NCBI RefSeq assembly: GCF_003173355.1
Contig: NZ_QGMY01000008.1
Location: forward strand, 496,001 to 560,000
DNA length: 64,000 nt
Direction: 5' to 3'
Source of the DNA: Methanospirillum lacunae
GTDB taxonomy: Archaea > Halobacteriota > Methanomicrobia > Methanomicrobiales > Methanospirillaceae
Of this stretch, positions 38,525-46,745 are shown one piece after another. Numbering within the stretch: the first letter of the stretch is position 1; each line of letters opens with the position of its first letter. The notes beneath the pieces were generated by a model. That model ran no database searches and had not been told where the DNA came from. It worked only from the letters and a program-made list of their open reading frames with translations. The position numbers and the translations under genes were made by a program.

Positions 38525-39339
38525 CTGAAGGGCCAAAGATGGTGACGGTCACCATCAATAAAAGTCAGTACCGGGCAGAGGAAGGGGAGACGATGCTCTC
38601 GGTTGCGATGCGAAATGGCATTGATATTCCGCATCTCTGCTATGAAGAGTCACTCGATCCCTATGGTGCATGCCGGCTCTGCATGGTTGACCATGTCACA
38701 TGCGGAAAGCGGACGATGATGACTGCCTGCACAATGCGGGCGAAAGAAGGGTTAGAGATCATGACCGACACGCCCGAGATCGTCAAATACCGGTCAACAC
38801 TGTTTGAGCTTTACCTTTCACAAGCTCCAAAGTCTGATGTCATCAAAAAAATGGCTGCACGATATGGGGTCACAAAGACGCGTTTTCTCAAAAAGATTGT
38901 ACATGACGATCCGCTCGGGGGAAAATGTATTCTCTGTGGATTGTGTGTCCGGGTCTGCGATGAGATCATGGGCGGGAGTGCTATCGGATTTATCAACCGG
39001 GGTCCTTCAACGGTTGTGAACACCCCGTTCTTTGATGAGAATCCTGCTTGTCTAGGCTGTGGAACCTGTGCAAAAGTCTGTCCCACTCATGCAATTGAGA
39101 TCGAGGATCAGGGTGATACCAGGGTTATGAAATCATGGTCAGGAACAAGGATCAAACTTCAGGAATGCCCGGACTGTGGGCAGTATTTCGTACCAAAAGC
39201 AATGCTTGAAGAGATTCAGAGCATTCCCGATCCCGGGATCATCGATGAACTGAAAACTCTCTGCCCTGCTTGCAGGGCTAAAGAGATCGCAAAGAGTGTC
39301 TTCAAATCAACCTTCCAGGGATCAGTTTATCATGGATGA
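38521..39339 (+). CDS. NuoG/HydA N-terminal-like iron-sulfur subunit
   Basis: The 272-residue protein has a 2Fe-2S domain (CYEESLDPYGACRLC...C) and two 4Fe-4S motifs (CILCGLCVRVC and CLGCGTCAKVC). At the C-terminus it has four cysteines in two pairs (CPDC, CPAC), a zinc-ribbon-like end. The His-Cys 4Fe-4S motif found between these in NuoG and HydA is absent, as is the whole molybdopterin or H-cluster domain. It can therefore wire clusters between the flavin subunit and another enzyme, plausibly CooS through CooF. It overlaps the next gene by eight bases. Confidence 0.88.
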   Translation: MTEGPKMVTVTINKSQYRAEEGETMLSVAMRNGIDIPHLCYEESLDPYGACRLCMVDHVTCGKRTMMTACTMRAKEGLEIMTDTPEIVKYRSTLFELYLSQAPKSDVIKKMAARYGVTKTRFLKKIVHDDPLGGKCILCGLCVRVCDEIMGGSAIGFINRGPSTVVNTPFFDENPACLGCGTCAKVCPTHAIEIEDQGDTRVMKSWSGTRIKLQECPDCGQYFVPKAMLEEIQSIPDPGIIDELKTLCPACRAKEIAKSVFKSTFQGSVYHG

Positions 39340-40237
39340 TTCTGACCGGAAAACCCGGATTTATGAAACAGCAGGAGAACTGCAGCGAAAAGCCAGGTCT
39401 GGTGAGAATGGTTTTCGGGTTGTGATCACAGGGAAAGGAGGTGTAGGCAAGACTACGATAACTGCCATTCTTTCTCATCTTTTTGTGAAGCAGGGATTTT
39501 CAACGCTTGCTGTTGACGAGGATCCTCAGATGAATCTCCCCTATGCTCTTGGTGTTCCAACAAGTGAGGAAATTGTTCCGATTACCGGGAACCTGGATTA
39601 CATTGAGGAGAAGACCGGAGCCCGGCCCGGCAGCGGCTGGGGTCTGATGATGTCACTCAATCCCGATGTCTCTGACGTTGTCGAGCGGTTTGGGATGAAA
39701 GGGCCCGGTGATATGAATATCCTGGTGATGGGAACGGTTGTCCAGGCAGCTGCAGGCTGTCTCTGCCCAGAGAATACTCTTCTTGACTCGGTAATCAGGT
39801 ATATCAATCTCCGGGAAGGTGAAGTGATATTACTGGACACTCAGGCCGGGGTTGAGCATTTCGGAAGAGCCCTGGCCCGGGGATTCGGCCAGGCATTACT
39901 TGTGACAGATCCGACGTTTAATGCAGTGCAGGTCGTGAAAAAGGCGGTACAGCTTGCACAGGATCTTGATATCAAGAGAAGGTACCTTGTAATTAACCGG
40001 GTGAGATCTGAACGTGATATCAAAAAGGTGTATTCGATTCTTGGGGATACGGTAGATCTTTTTTCCGGGATGTTTTACCTGCCGTACGAGTCAGAGATGC
40101 TTGAGTGCGAGCCTGATGTCAGGGGAATCATCGGAACCGAGTCCGGGTTTGTTGCGGGAGTGGAGGAGATCAGGAGAGAACTTGAAGCGTGTTGTCAGGG
40201 ATATGATGGGGTTGTTCCCGATGATTCTCCAGGATGA
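39332..40237 (+). CDS. cooC: CooC nickel-insertion ATPase of the CooS operon
   Basis: From the ATG at 39332, which overlaps the previous stop by eight bases, the protein has 301 residues. A 30-residue polar leader precedes the Walker A motif ITGKGGVGKTT. DEDPQMNLPYALGV, Walker B VILLDTQAGVEHFGRA and the CXC pair in AAGCLCPEN are present. It likely matures the nickel cluster of CooS in the same operon. A 271-residue copy with only two amino-acid differences lies at 50691-51506, and a relic lies near 57.7 kb. Confidence 0.9.
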   Translation: MDDSDRKTRIYETAGELQRKARSGENGFRVVITGKGGVGKTTITAILSHLFVKQGFSTLAVDEDPQMNLPYALGVPTSEEIVPITGNLDYIEEKTGARPGSGWGLMMSLNPDVSDVVERFGMKGPGDMNILVMGTVVQAAAGCLCPENTLLDSVIRYINLREGEVILLDTQAGVEHFGRALARGFGQALLVTDPTFNAVQVVKKAVQLAQDLDIKRRYLVINRVRSERDIKKVYSILGDTVDLFSGMFYLPYESEMLECEPDVRGIIGTESGFVAGVEEIRRELEACCQGYDGVVPDDSPG

Positions 40238-40319
40238 ATGAATCTCTCTTTTCTGATGGATTTGAGTAAGATTAATTATTGATGACAGAGGTGTATTTCT
40301 TCTTGTTTACCACTAATCA

Positions 40320-40682
40320 CTATGAACTCTCTTTCTTTTTATCACATTCTTGGGCGATGATTCTGGTTATCTCGTCCTGTAACTCCGGCACTTTATGAAC
40401 GATAATATCCCATAGGATATCCATATCTATTCCAAAATATCCATGAATCAAAACATCCCGGAATCCTGACACCGCTTTCCAGTCTATTTTCGGGTAAGTC
40501 GTCTTGATATTATCACTCAGGTTTTTCACTGCTTCCCCGATAATCTCAAAATTACGTATTACAGCATCTATCCGCATCTGATCATCGGTAAATTCTTCAA
40601 ATGTAAGGTTCTTGATATACAATTGAATATTTTTTATCGCATCTGCAATATCGGTGAGATAGAGTAACTGTGACCTAGACAT
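40320..40682 (-). CDS. hepT: HepT-type HEPN toxin (DUF86)
   Basis: The 120-residue helical protein has the HEPN ribonuclease motif RDVLIHGY (Arg75, His80, Tyr82), the RX4HXY pattern of HepT. HepT cleaves RNA unless the partner MntA adds AMP to the motif tyrosine. The upstream mntA gene overlaps it by eight bases, so the pair is complete. It is convergent with the cooC gene. Confidence 0.88.
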   Translation of the reverse strand: MSRSQLLYLTDIADAIKNIQLYIKNLTFEEFTDDQMRIDAVIRNFEIIGEAVKNLSDNIKTTYPKIDWKAVSGFRDVLIHGYFGIDMDILWDIIVHKVPELQDEITRIIAQECDKKKESS

Positions 40683-41005
40683 AGATTACATCTTTCAGAA
40701 TTGGATCACGGATGAGTGGTTTAAGGGCAGCATCGGTGACGAGATCAACCTTACGTTTAAAGAGATCTTCAAGATAGAATTTTGTCCCCATAAAATTATC
40801 AAATGTTTTTTTACCTTGCTGGAATGTAACCAGGACATCCACATCACTGTCCGGTTGCTCTTCCCCACGGGCAAATGAACCGAAGATGCCGATCTTCATA
40901 ACACCGAATTTTTCCTGAAGATCCGGTTGCGACTGACGAAGAAGCATGAATGGGTCCATTTTGATCCTATACCTTTGAGGTTTTTGTTGTCTTGAAATTA
41001 TTGCA
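40664..41005. repeat. Segment duplicated at 52310-52650 (mntA and flanks)
   Basis: The sequence from AGAGTAACTGTGACCTAGAC through mntA to the upstream CTTGAAATTATTGCATCGAT reappears at about 52310-52658 with few changes. The copy keeps only the first codons of hepT, so the duplicate antitoxin has lost its toxin. A more diverged third copy lies at about 49551-49860. Confidence 0.8.
40675..40959 (-). CDS. mntA: MntA-type nucleotidyltransferase antitoxin
   Basis: The 94-residue minimal nucleotidyltransferase has the signature GS-X10-D-X-D (Gly27, Ser28, Asp39, Asp41). The ATG at 40959 is preferred over a longer reading to 41019 because the copy at 52323-52607 has the same start. It neutralises HepT by AMP transfer to its tyrosine, as shown for the family. 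A nearly identical copy at 52323 and a broken copy at 49551 exist in this window. Confidence 0.88.
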   Translation of the reverse strand: MDPFMLLRQSQPDLQEKFGVMKIGIFGSFARGEEQPDSDVDVLVTFQQGKKTFDNFMGTKFYLEDLFKRKVDLVTDAALKPLIRDPILKDVIYV

Positions 41006-41154
41006 TCGATGAAGCACATATTTCTGTTCTGGTTACCTGGCTATTGAAGTTGAAACAGAGATGTAATTGGAATAAGATCACTTGGAGAACCGAAGGTAAT
41101 AGTAGTGATCAATCGAAAAGGGTTTTGATTCTTATCTCTCCTCATAATTTCTAA

Positions 41155-41484
41155 TCATATCTTTGGTCTGTGTTCAGATCCCCATGCAGCCATCATCTCC
41201 AGGATTGGGACCAAGGTTTTTCCTTTTTCTGTCAGAGTATATTCAACCCGTGGTGGTATTCCCGGGAATTCTTCACGATGAATTATATTTTCAATTTCCA
41301 GGGCATGTAATTGCTGACTTAAGATTTTATCAGATATTGTCGGAAGTCGTTTTTTTATCTGTCCATATCGCTGTACCTTTTGCTTTTGTAGTAACCAGAG
41401 TATTACCCACTGCCATTTTCCACCGACAATGGAAACCGTATACGACATGGGGCAGATCAAAAGATCAATAGGCCCGGCTTTCAC
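41155..41484 (-). CDS. HxlR-family winged-helix regulator, copy 1
   Basis: The 109-residue protein has the HxlR pattern: CPMSYTVSIVGGKWQWVILW with an N-terminal cysteine that often senses oxidants or electrophiles, SDKILSQQLHALE as recognition helix and PPRVEYTLTEKG as the wing. A second copy at 56080-56409 differs at few positions. It has no obvious target next to it, being followed by non-related genes, so it may have moved as part of a duplication. Confidence 0.85.
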   Translation of the reverse strand: MKAGPIDLLICPMSYTVSIVGGKWQWVILWLLQKQKVQRYGQIKKRLPTISDKILSQQLHALEIENIIHREEFPGIPPRVEYTLTEKGKTLVPILEMMAAWGSEHRPKI

Positions 41485-41681
41485 GTAATCACTCTACTTC
41501 TGTCAAGAAAAACCCGGTACTACATTGAATGGGTTTTCATGACAAAATGAGGAGAGCCAGAAGGCAGGAACGGTGACTGACGAGACAACATAAGGATTTG
41601 CAGGATGAACTATGCTATCAAAAGTTACAATAAAGTTACATAATGAGAAACTATTTACTCCAAAAGAGTCATGTATGGTAC

Positions 41682-42254
41682 ATGAAACAGATCCGGAGAA
41701 GAGATTACAATCTAATCCTCACCGGGATCAGCGTTGCACTGATTCTGGTGCTTGGTTTTGGAATCGTATCAGGAAATCCACTGCTCATCACAATGATAGT
41801 TGTCTCTGCTATCCTGGCTGTATCCGTTGCATACCGTCAGATCGGGGAAGTGATGACCGACGCACTCTCAGATGAGATCAGTGGGAGGGCGGCAAGAACC
41901 TCTCTCGGATTGACGATCATCATCACGTCGGTTATTTTTGCAGCTGCCCTGACTTTTTACTTCTCCGGAGGATGGGGTACAGGGATGGGGACCAGAGACG
42001 ATGGGATGATATCAATCGGGTTTTCCCAGTTCTATCCCCCAGGGAATGAGATATTCTCGGAGAAGGTGCAGATATCGGATCCCCAGAACATAACCAGTGA
42101 TGAACTTTTTTCACTGGAACAGATGTTCATGAAAGGGGTACGGGTCAGGGAGGCACCCTTGTTCTTCGGGGTTGGCTGTGGTTCGGTCACTATTCTTCTT
42201 GCCGGATTTTTCGCCATTTTTTCCCGGCATTATGGCAGAAAATTCGAGGATTAA
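41682..42254 (+). CDS. DUF2178-type integral membrane protein
   Basis: The 190-residue protein has three or four membrane segments and the short cytosolic stretch VMTDALSDEISGRAARTSL between the second and third, a DUF2178 hallmark. No activity is known. It is followed after six bases by a small HTH regulator, the usual pairing of the family in archaea. The start at 41682 (MKQIRRRDYN) is preferred over 41643 for the positive-inside charge before the first membrane segment. A mirror-image pair lies directly downstream. Confidence 0.7.
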   Translation: MKQIRRRDYNLILTGISVALILVLGFGIVSGNPLLITMIVVSAILAVSVAYRQIGEVMTDALSDEISGRAARTSLGLTIIITSVIFAAALTFYFSGGWGTGMGTRDDGMISIGFSQFYPPGNEIFSEKVQISDPQNITSDELFSLEQMFMKGVRVREAPLFFGVGCGSVTILLAGFFAIFSRHYGRKFED

Positions 42255-42260
42255 CATTGA

Positions 42261-42494
42261 ATGAAGAATAAGATCAGGATCTACCGGGCAATACATGCCC
42301 TTACCCAGGAAGAACTTGCCCGGTTGATCGGAGTAACCAGGAAGACTGTGAATACCATAGAGCGGGGGAAATATAATCCATCTGTCGATATTGCATACAG
42401 AATGGCAAAAATTTTCGGCATTACCATTGAAGAGCTCTTCTGTTTTGAAGAAGAAGGAGAGATGAAATCCCCGGAGGAGGAATGGGATTCCTGA
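42261..42494 (+). CDS. Small XRE-family HTH regulator, partner of the DUF2178 protein
   Basis: The 77-residue protein is almost only a Cro/CI-type helix-turn-helix: ALTQEELARLIGVTRKTVN with the recognition helix in RKTVNTIERGKY, ending acidic. Such mini-regulators in archaea commonly follow a membrane protein gene and may control their own operon. It is a close relative of the regulator at 42539-42763 on the opposite strand. Confidence 0.88.
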   Translation: MKNKIRIYRAIHALTQEELARLIGVTRKTVNTIERGKYNPSVDIAYRMAKIFGITIEELFCFEEEGEMKSPEEEWDS

Positions 42495-42538
42495 CCATTA
42501 GAATCGGCATTACGGCGTGGAAAAACGGACCGGAGCGG

Positions 42539-42763
42539 TTACTCCCCGTCGCCGGCAGGACCGTCCTTCTCCTCTTCGTAGGTAAAGACGTCTTCAATGC
42601 CTACCCCGAAAATCCGTGCGATACGAAACCCGATCTTCATCGAGGGACAGTACCTGTCTTTTTCAATAGAGATAATGGTGTTGCGGGTCACTCCTATCAA
42701 CTGGGCAAGTGTTTCCTGTGTCATATCACGTTCAGCCCTGAGCACTTTTATCCTGTTTTTCAT
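42539..42763 (-). CDS. Small XRE-family HTH regulator, second copy
   Basis: From the ATG at 42763 it has 74 residues: MKNRIKVLRAERDMTQETLA, then a recognition helix TRNTIISIEKDRY and an acidic end. It parallels the regulator at 42261-42494 (both share TQE.LA.LIGVTR.T and the final acidic tail). A longer reading to 42931 overlaps the upstream gene and is rejected. It starts 13 bases after the membrane-protein gene upstream. Confidence 0.85.
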   Translation of the reverse strand: MKNRIKVLRAERDMTQETLAQLIGVTRNTIISIEKDRYCPSMKIGFRIARIFGVGIEDVFTYEEEKDGPAGDGE

Positions 42764-42776
42764 GTACGCCTGTTGT

Positions 42777-43355
42777 TCAGAATTTTCTGCTGTAATAGAG
42801 ATTAAATACTCCGAAGAGGGCCAGCAGGGAGATGATTCCACAGGCGAGGGTAATTCCGACGAGACCCTTCCTCTCATTGTCAAGGAAACTCTCCCGTCTG
42901 AACCCGCAGTATTGAATTGCTTCGGTCTCATTCATCGCATCGATATTGGGTATTGTCGTTGAGCGTATGACATGTTCATGATTTCCCGGGAATCCGGGTT
43001 CATACATCGTAATTTCCATGGACCTCGTCCCATCACCGTTGGGATGATATCTCCCGTTGATCGTCGGAGAGAGGGGATCGCTGATGAGGAAGGAGTAGAG
43101 GATTACTGCACCGATAGCACCGAGAATGACAAAAATCTCCAGTGTCCTGAGTGCAGCAAGAGAACGGATCTCCCTCACCCGGTCGTCCCCGAGAACGATA
43201 TCCACATGTTGCCGGCATGCAAATACGATGATGACTCCGAGGGGGATGGCGATAACCGGGATGATGAGATAACCGGTAGCCATCGACCATCCGATCAATG
43301 ATGCCACCAGGCAGGCCACAGCCGCAGATATGATGAGAAATACCTGATACTTCAT
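42777..43355 (-). CDS. Membrane protein of the DUF2178-like type, second copy
   Basis: The 192-residue protein has four membrane segments and the cytosolic DDRVREIRSLAALRTLEIF stretch at the same place as VMTDALSDEISGRAARTSL in the plus-strand copy. A long extracytoplasmic loop (SPTINGRYHPNG... to SFLDNERKG) lies before the last segment. It follows the upstream DUF3821-like gene with a four-base overlap and precedes its HTH partner. Confidence 0.65.
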   Translation of the reverse strand: MKYQVFLIISAAVACLVASLIGWSMATGYLIIPVIAIPLGVIIVFACRQHVDIVLGDDRVREIRSLAALRTLEIFVILGAIGAVILYSFLISDPLSPTINGRYHPNGDGTRSMEITMYEPGFPGNHEHVIRSTTIPNIDAMNETEAIQYCGFRRESFLDNERKGLVGITLACGIISLLALFGVFNLYYSRKF

Positions 43356-44608
43356 CCTGATCCCTCCCGGACCGTGAACTCTCCTGAACAGGAAGCGGTT
43401 CCCGGAATTTCCCTGAGTAATTCGTGGTCGAATCCTGAGTTGCTGACATGTACCTCATACCTTCCCGGAAGCAGCGAGTAAGTCTGCATATTGAATGCCC
43501 AAAGGTTCTCCTTTCCGTTGCCTTTTTCCACACCTATGCACCCTGCTTCTCCGGAGAGTATGCCCCCCTGTGTCTTTTCCTTTGGATTAAACGTAAAATT
43601 TAGGGTAAATTCCAGGTTGGGGGGAGAGATCTCAACGCAGAGAACCTCCCCCGGGGGAAGGCTGGTTGTGCCGGAGATCACATGCACCTCGTCAGTCCTC
43701 ATCTCCGGTATGGCATCGATGGTCAGGAGATCAGATGTATTGTTCACGAACCCGGGAATCGTTTCTGTACGGGGGCCCGCCGCGATGCCATCGCCCGGAG
43801 AACCGGATTCCAGGCTTCCTGACACTTTTTCCATCTGGTCGTTCCTCGCTTTCCTTTCACCTGAAACCGTGATCCGGTACGGTCCTGTCCCGTTTACAGA
43901 AATTCCTGGCTGAAACATCCAGCGGTTCACTCCTTCTATCCCCGGGACCGTCGTGCAGTTTCCCTCGTACAGGACAGGAGAAGCATTATCCTTCCCCTTT
44001 CTTTCAGCCATTCTCCAGGCAAGGGGAGTACCGGGTGCAAGACTGGTGATCCCGGAAATTTCCATCTCTTTCTGGTTTTTGCGGACCGGGTTGATCCTGA
44101 TATAAGGTACCTGTACCACCTCTTTTTTCCTGATGCAATCCCCGGTGCAAGAGTCATTACCGAGCGTGAACCTGAAGGTCGTAACCGGATCGCTTTCAAC
44201 AAGTTTTTTATGCTCCACATCGAACCGGATTGTTTTGAACAGGATCCGGTATTCACCGGGTTCCAGCGGGGTGAGGTTAATTGTTCCTTTCCATATATCC
44301 CAGCCGTCAGAATCCCCGACGATCCATACATCGTTATTGGATATCGGTTTTTCAGTCCCGTTTTCCGGCGACAGAGAACCATGGACCGGATATACGTACG
44401 ATTGGATGGTGGAAGTTCCTCCCAGGTTTGTCTTCCCGGTCATGACAAGATTATTGTTCCCATCCACGCTGCTATTCGTGATAGGATCAACGGTGATCAC
44501 CGGGAAAAGGAACAGAAGAGGGGACTTGATAAAAAACACAGTGACAAACATGGCAACGAGGATAAATGCAGAGATTATCCCGGCACCGGTGAGGTAATTT
44601 TTTTTCAT
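43352..44608 (-). CDS. Membrane-anchored protein with three DUF3821-like domains
   Basis: The 418-residue protein has an N-terminal membrane anchor (about residues 7-35). Three repeats with the pattern DPI/NPV/DAI...V.ISG.TSL.PGT.L.W follow, starting near residues 40, 170 and 310. The LEPGEYRI and LLPGRYEVHV segments close repeats. These beta-sandwich-like repeats occur in Methanomicrobiales surface proteins and bind unknown ligands. Many N-X-S/T sites suggest glycosylation. Its stop overlaps the next start (ATGA). Confidence 0.65.
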   Translation of the reverse strand: MKKNYLTGAGIISAFILVAMFVTVFFIKSPLLFLFPVITVDPITNSSVDGNNNLVMTGKTNLGGTSTIQSYVYPVHGSLSPENGTEKPISNNDVWIVGDSDGWDIWKGTINLTPLEPGEYRILFKTIRFDVEHKKLVESDPVTTFRFTLGNDSCTGDCIRKKEVVQVPYIRINPVRKNQKEMEISGITSLAPGTPLAWRMAERKGKDNASPVLYEGNCTTVPGIEGVNRWMFQPGISVNGTGPYRITVSGERKARNDQMEKVSGSLESGSPGDGIAAGPRTETIPGFVNNTSDLLTIDAIPEMRTDEVHVISGTTSLPPGEVLCVEISPPNLEFTLNFTFNPKEKTQGGILSGEAGCIGVEKGNGKENLWAFNMQTYSLLPGRYEVHVSNSGFDHELLREIPGTASCSGEFTVREGSG

Positions 44609-44811
44609 ATCATCTCAAAGTATTTTTTTTGTGTCTGATGAAAGATTTTTTTTCAGATCTCGTTTCTGCAGTAGGGACCTTTAATGAAGACCGAAAAGGG
44701 TACACTCCCATTTTATTGGGGGGGAAAGACCCCATTATGCCACCAGGCTCGTCACCCGGATGTGATGATCGGTATTAATCCCTCCCGGTCTGAAAACGGG
44801 TAATAGGGTGA

Positions 44812-45597
44812 TTATTTCAGGGTAAATATCACTCCCGAGCTGGAAACAGGGCCCTTGACCATGTCATCGGCATAAACCTCTCCCTTGAACGTCGATGCGG
44901 TCACATTGTACTCTCCCGGGAGGAGTTGAACCGTGTCAAGGGCATACGTTACGCGGTTATCATCGGGCCCTTTCGTCACCTGCGAGTTGGCCATGCTCCC
45001 GGTGGCAGGTCCGATCATCTCTTCCAGGTTGGCAGGATTTACCTCCCAGATGATATCGGTACCGACTGGGAGGTTCGTCTTCCCGGTAACCAGAAACTGA
45101 TCCCCCCGGTTTTTCATGCTGACAGGATCCAAGTTAATGAAGGCATTTTCCGGGATTTCTGTCGTTACCGGAGTGTCTGATCCGAGATACGTCCCTGTCA
45201 GGAGAAGTTTCGTGGTGTTGGCGGTCTCACCCAGTACCAGTTTTGGACTATCCCCGGTTTGTTCTTTCCTCTCTGTCACCTTCACGATGTACTCACCTGG
45301 TTTGATACCAGAGGTATCGATCGGAACTGACCAGCGGTTGACGCCGCCTGCTCCCCTGATCACCTTCGCACCCGTGTTATACCCGCCATTCTGGATCTGG
45401 ATTAAGAGATTGGTCTCCTCTGCCAGATTAGTTGTTCCTGAGAGGATCACGAGATCACCGACGGTTTTTTCCGGTACCGGATCCACGGTGAGGAACGATT
45501 TTCCTCCCGGGTTTCCGTTCACCAGACCGATGATGATGACACAGGCCACCATGCAGATCATGATGACACGGTTGATTCGAAGTCTGTTGATTTCCAT
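44812..45597 (-). CDS. Secreted protein with two DUF3821-like repeats
   Basis: The 261-residue protein has a signal or anchor segment (RVIMICMVACVIIIGLV) and two repeats with TVDPVPEKTVGDLVILSGTT and NLDPVSMKNRGDQFLVTGKT. Each is followed by a closing GIKPGEYIVKV or LLPGEYNVTAS strand. It is a shorter relative of the protein at 43352-44608. The 200 bases between the two genes hold a GGGG/CCCC hairpin near 44730 but no gene. Confidence 0.65.
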   Translation of the reverse strand: MEINRLRINRVIMICMVACVIIIGLVNGNPGGKSFLTVDPVPEKTVGDLVILSGTTNLAEETNLLIQIQNGGYNTGAKVIRGAGGVNRWSVPIDTSGIKPGEYIVKVTERKEQTGDSPKLVLGETANTTKLLLTGTYLGSDTPVTTEIPENAFINLDPVSMKNRGDQFLVTGKTNLPVGTDIIWEVNPANLEEMIGPATGSMANSQVTKGPDDNRVTYALDTVQLLPGEYNVTASTFKGEVYADDMVKGPVSSSGVIFTLK

Positions 45598-45621
45598 AGT
45601 ACCACACGATCAAATTGTTGC

Positions 45622-45651
45622 GCATTATGTATAAATTTTTTGGCATAATGC
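45622..45651 (-). promoter_or_regulatory. Inverted repeat across the TATA box of the DUF3821-like gene
   Basis: GCATTATG (45622-45629) and CATAATGC (45644-45651) are perfect eight-base arms with a 14-base spacer. On the minus strand the spacer contains AAATTTATAC, a TATA box about 33 bases before the ATG at 45597. A regulator bound here would block or recruit the transcription machinery. Confidence 0.6.
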
Positions 45652-45738
45652 AAATTATTTCTTACTTCATTCAGGACCAGGTCGGTACCTGCCATATCTG
45701 CTGGATAGGAGCGATCATTACAGTTGTTCAGGATTTGT

Positions 45739-46647
45739 TTACCTTCTCAAATCACCGACCGTGAAAGGGATTATGGCAAATGTGTCATCGATTAAGGTGG
45801 GATCATTTGCCATGCCGTCGTGGAAAGCAGAGATGAGTGCGTTTGCTGCATTACTACCCTGCAGGCTTCCCGGACCGATGAGTTTGAAGAGAATTGTGCT
45901 ATTGTTAAGTTTCAGGTTGTGGACATAATCACCACTGATAACGAGATCGAACTGGTTATCCGCCATCGGGTGTTGCACAATCAGATAATTTTGTCCTTTT
46001 GGAATTTTCTCTGATACCGTTGCATCGGCATTAAAGGTAAAGGAAGCATCAGGATTTACCGGAATCGTGGTATTAAACACGTAGTTATCACCTAAAATCC
46101 ATATCTGGACCGCAGGGGGGATACCTATTGCAGTGCCGTTGACCGTAAAGAGCTGCCCATTTACTGACAAAGGAGAGATATCTGCCATGATGTAGGGTTT
46201 TTTGATGATCAAATTAATCTGGGAAGCTTCGGGGCCCAACTGATCTTTTGCGTTTGGCTGACTTTCGGCATAAATACTATACGATCCGGCATCAAATGGG
46301 AGATTCGCTGTATAAATGGAGTATTCCCAGGTTTTATCCGGTTTTGTTTTCACTTCTGTGAATGAGTCCGGGTTTCCGCTGACCACAGCGTTGTCGGGTG
46401 ATGTGAGTTTAACCCCCTTATCCTGACGATTGGGGCCGGTTAGGAATAGGTATGTTGTGTTTGAATCAGTATTCTGACCTCTTAATACCACTTTTTCTCC
46501 CAAATAATAAGATTGATTACCGTCTGCTGAAATAGTAACTCCCGTGCCCGCAAAGGCGGGGGATATCAACAGAACTGCCGCTCCTGATAATAGGACCAGC
46601 AGGATCACATTACGAAACCTAAAAGGGTTGTTGCAGTGTGGTTTCAT
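45739..46647 (-). CDS. Secreted DUF3821-domain protein
   Basis: The 302-residue protein has a signal peptide (VILLVLLSGAAVLLISPAFA) and a DUF3821 domain: ISADGNQSYYLGEKVVLRG, TTYLFLTGPNRQDKG, LPFDAGSYSIYAESQP, then a second domain and a helical C-terminus. DUF3821 proteins are typical of Methanomicrobiales envelopes; their function is unknown. It lies 98 bases downstream of the decayed membrane-protein gene. Confidence 0.8.
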   Translation of the reverse strand: MKPHCNNPFRFRNVILLVLLSGAAVLLISPAFAGTGVTISADGNQSYYLGEKVVLRGQNTDSNTTYLFLTGPNRQDKGVKLTSPDNAVVSGNPDSFTEVKTKPDKTWEYSIYTANLPFDAGSYSIYAESQPNAKDQLGPEASQINLIIKKPYIMADISPLSVNGQLFTVNGTAIGIPPAVQIWILGDNYVFNTTIPVNPDASFTFNADATVSEKIPKGQNYLIVQHPMADNQFDLVISGDYVHNLKLNNSTILFKLIGPGSLQGSNAANALISAFHDGMANDPTLIDDTFAIIPFTVGDLRR

Positions 46648-46745
46648 ATGTAAATATGGTGATCTTTACAACATAAAACATTTTCCTTTATCCTTTGTGT
46701 GGATCATTTCACCAACATTTTTTCCAGGAGTGGACGGATAAAAAG

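Noticed and set aside
37750-38634. Open frame of 294 codons on the minus strand opposite the NuoF-like gene
   Set aside because: It is antisense to a strongly conserved gene and its serine/proline-rich sequence is typical of a shadow frame.
44690-44790. GGGG/CCCC hairpin as a possible small RNA or riboswitch
   Set aside because: No conserved riboswitch core was seen, and the hairpin alone is too weak to support a call.
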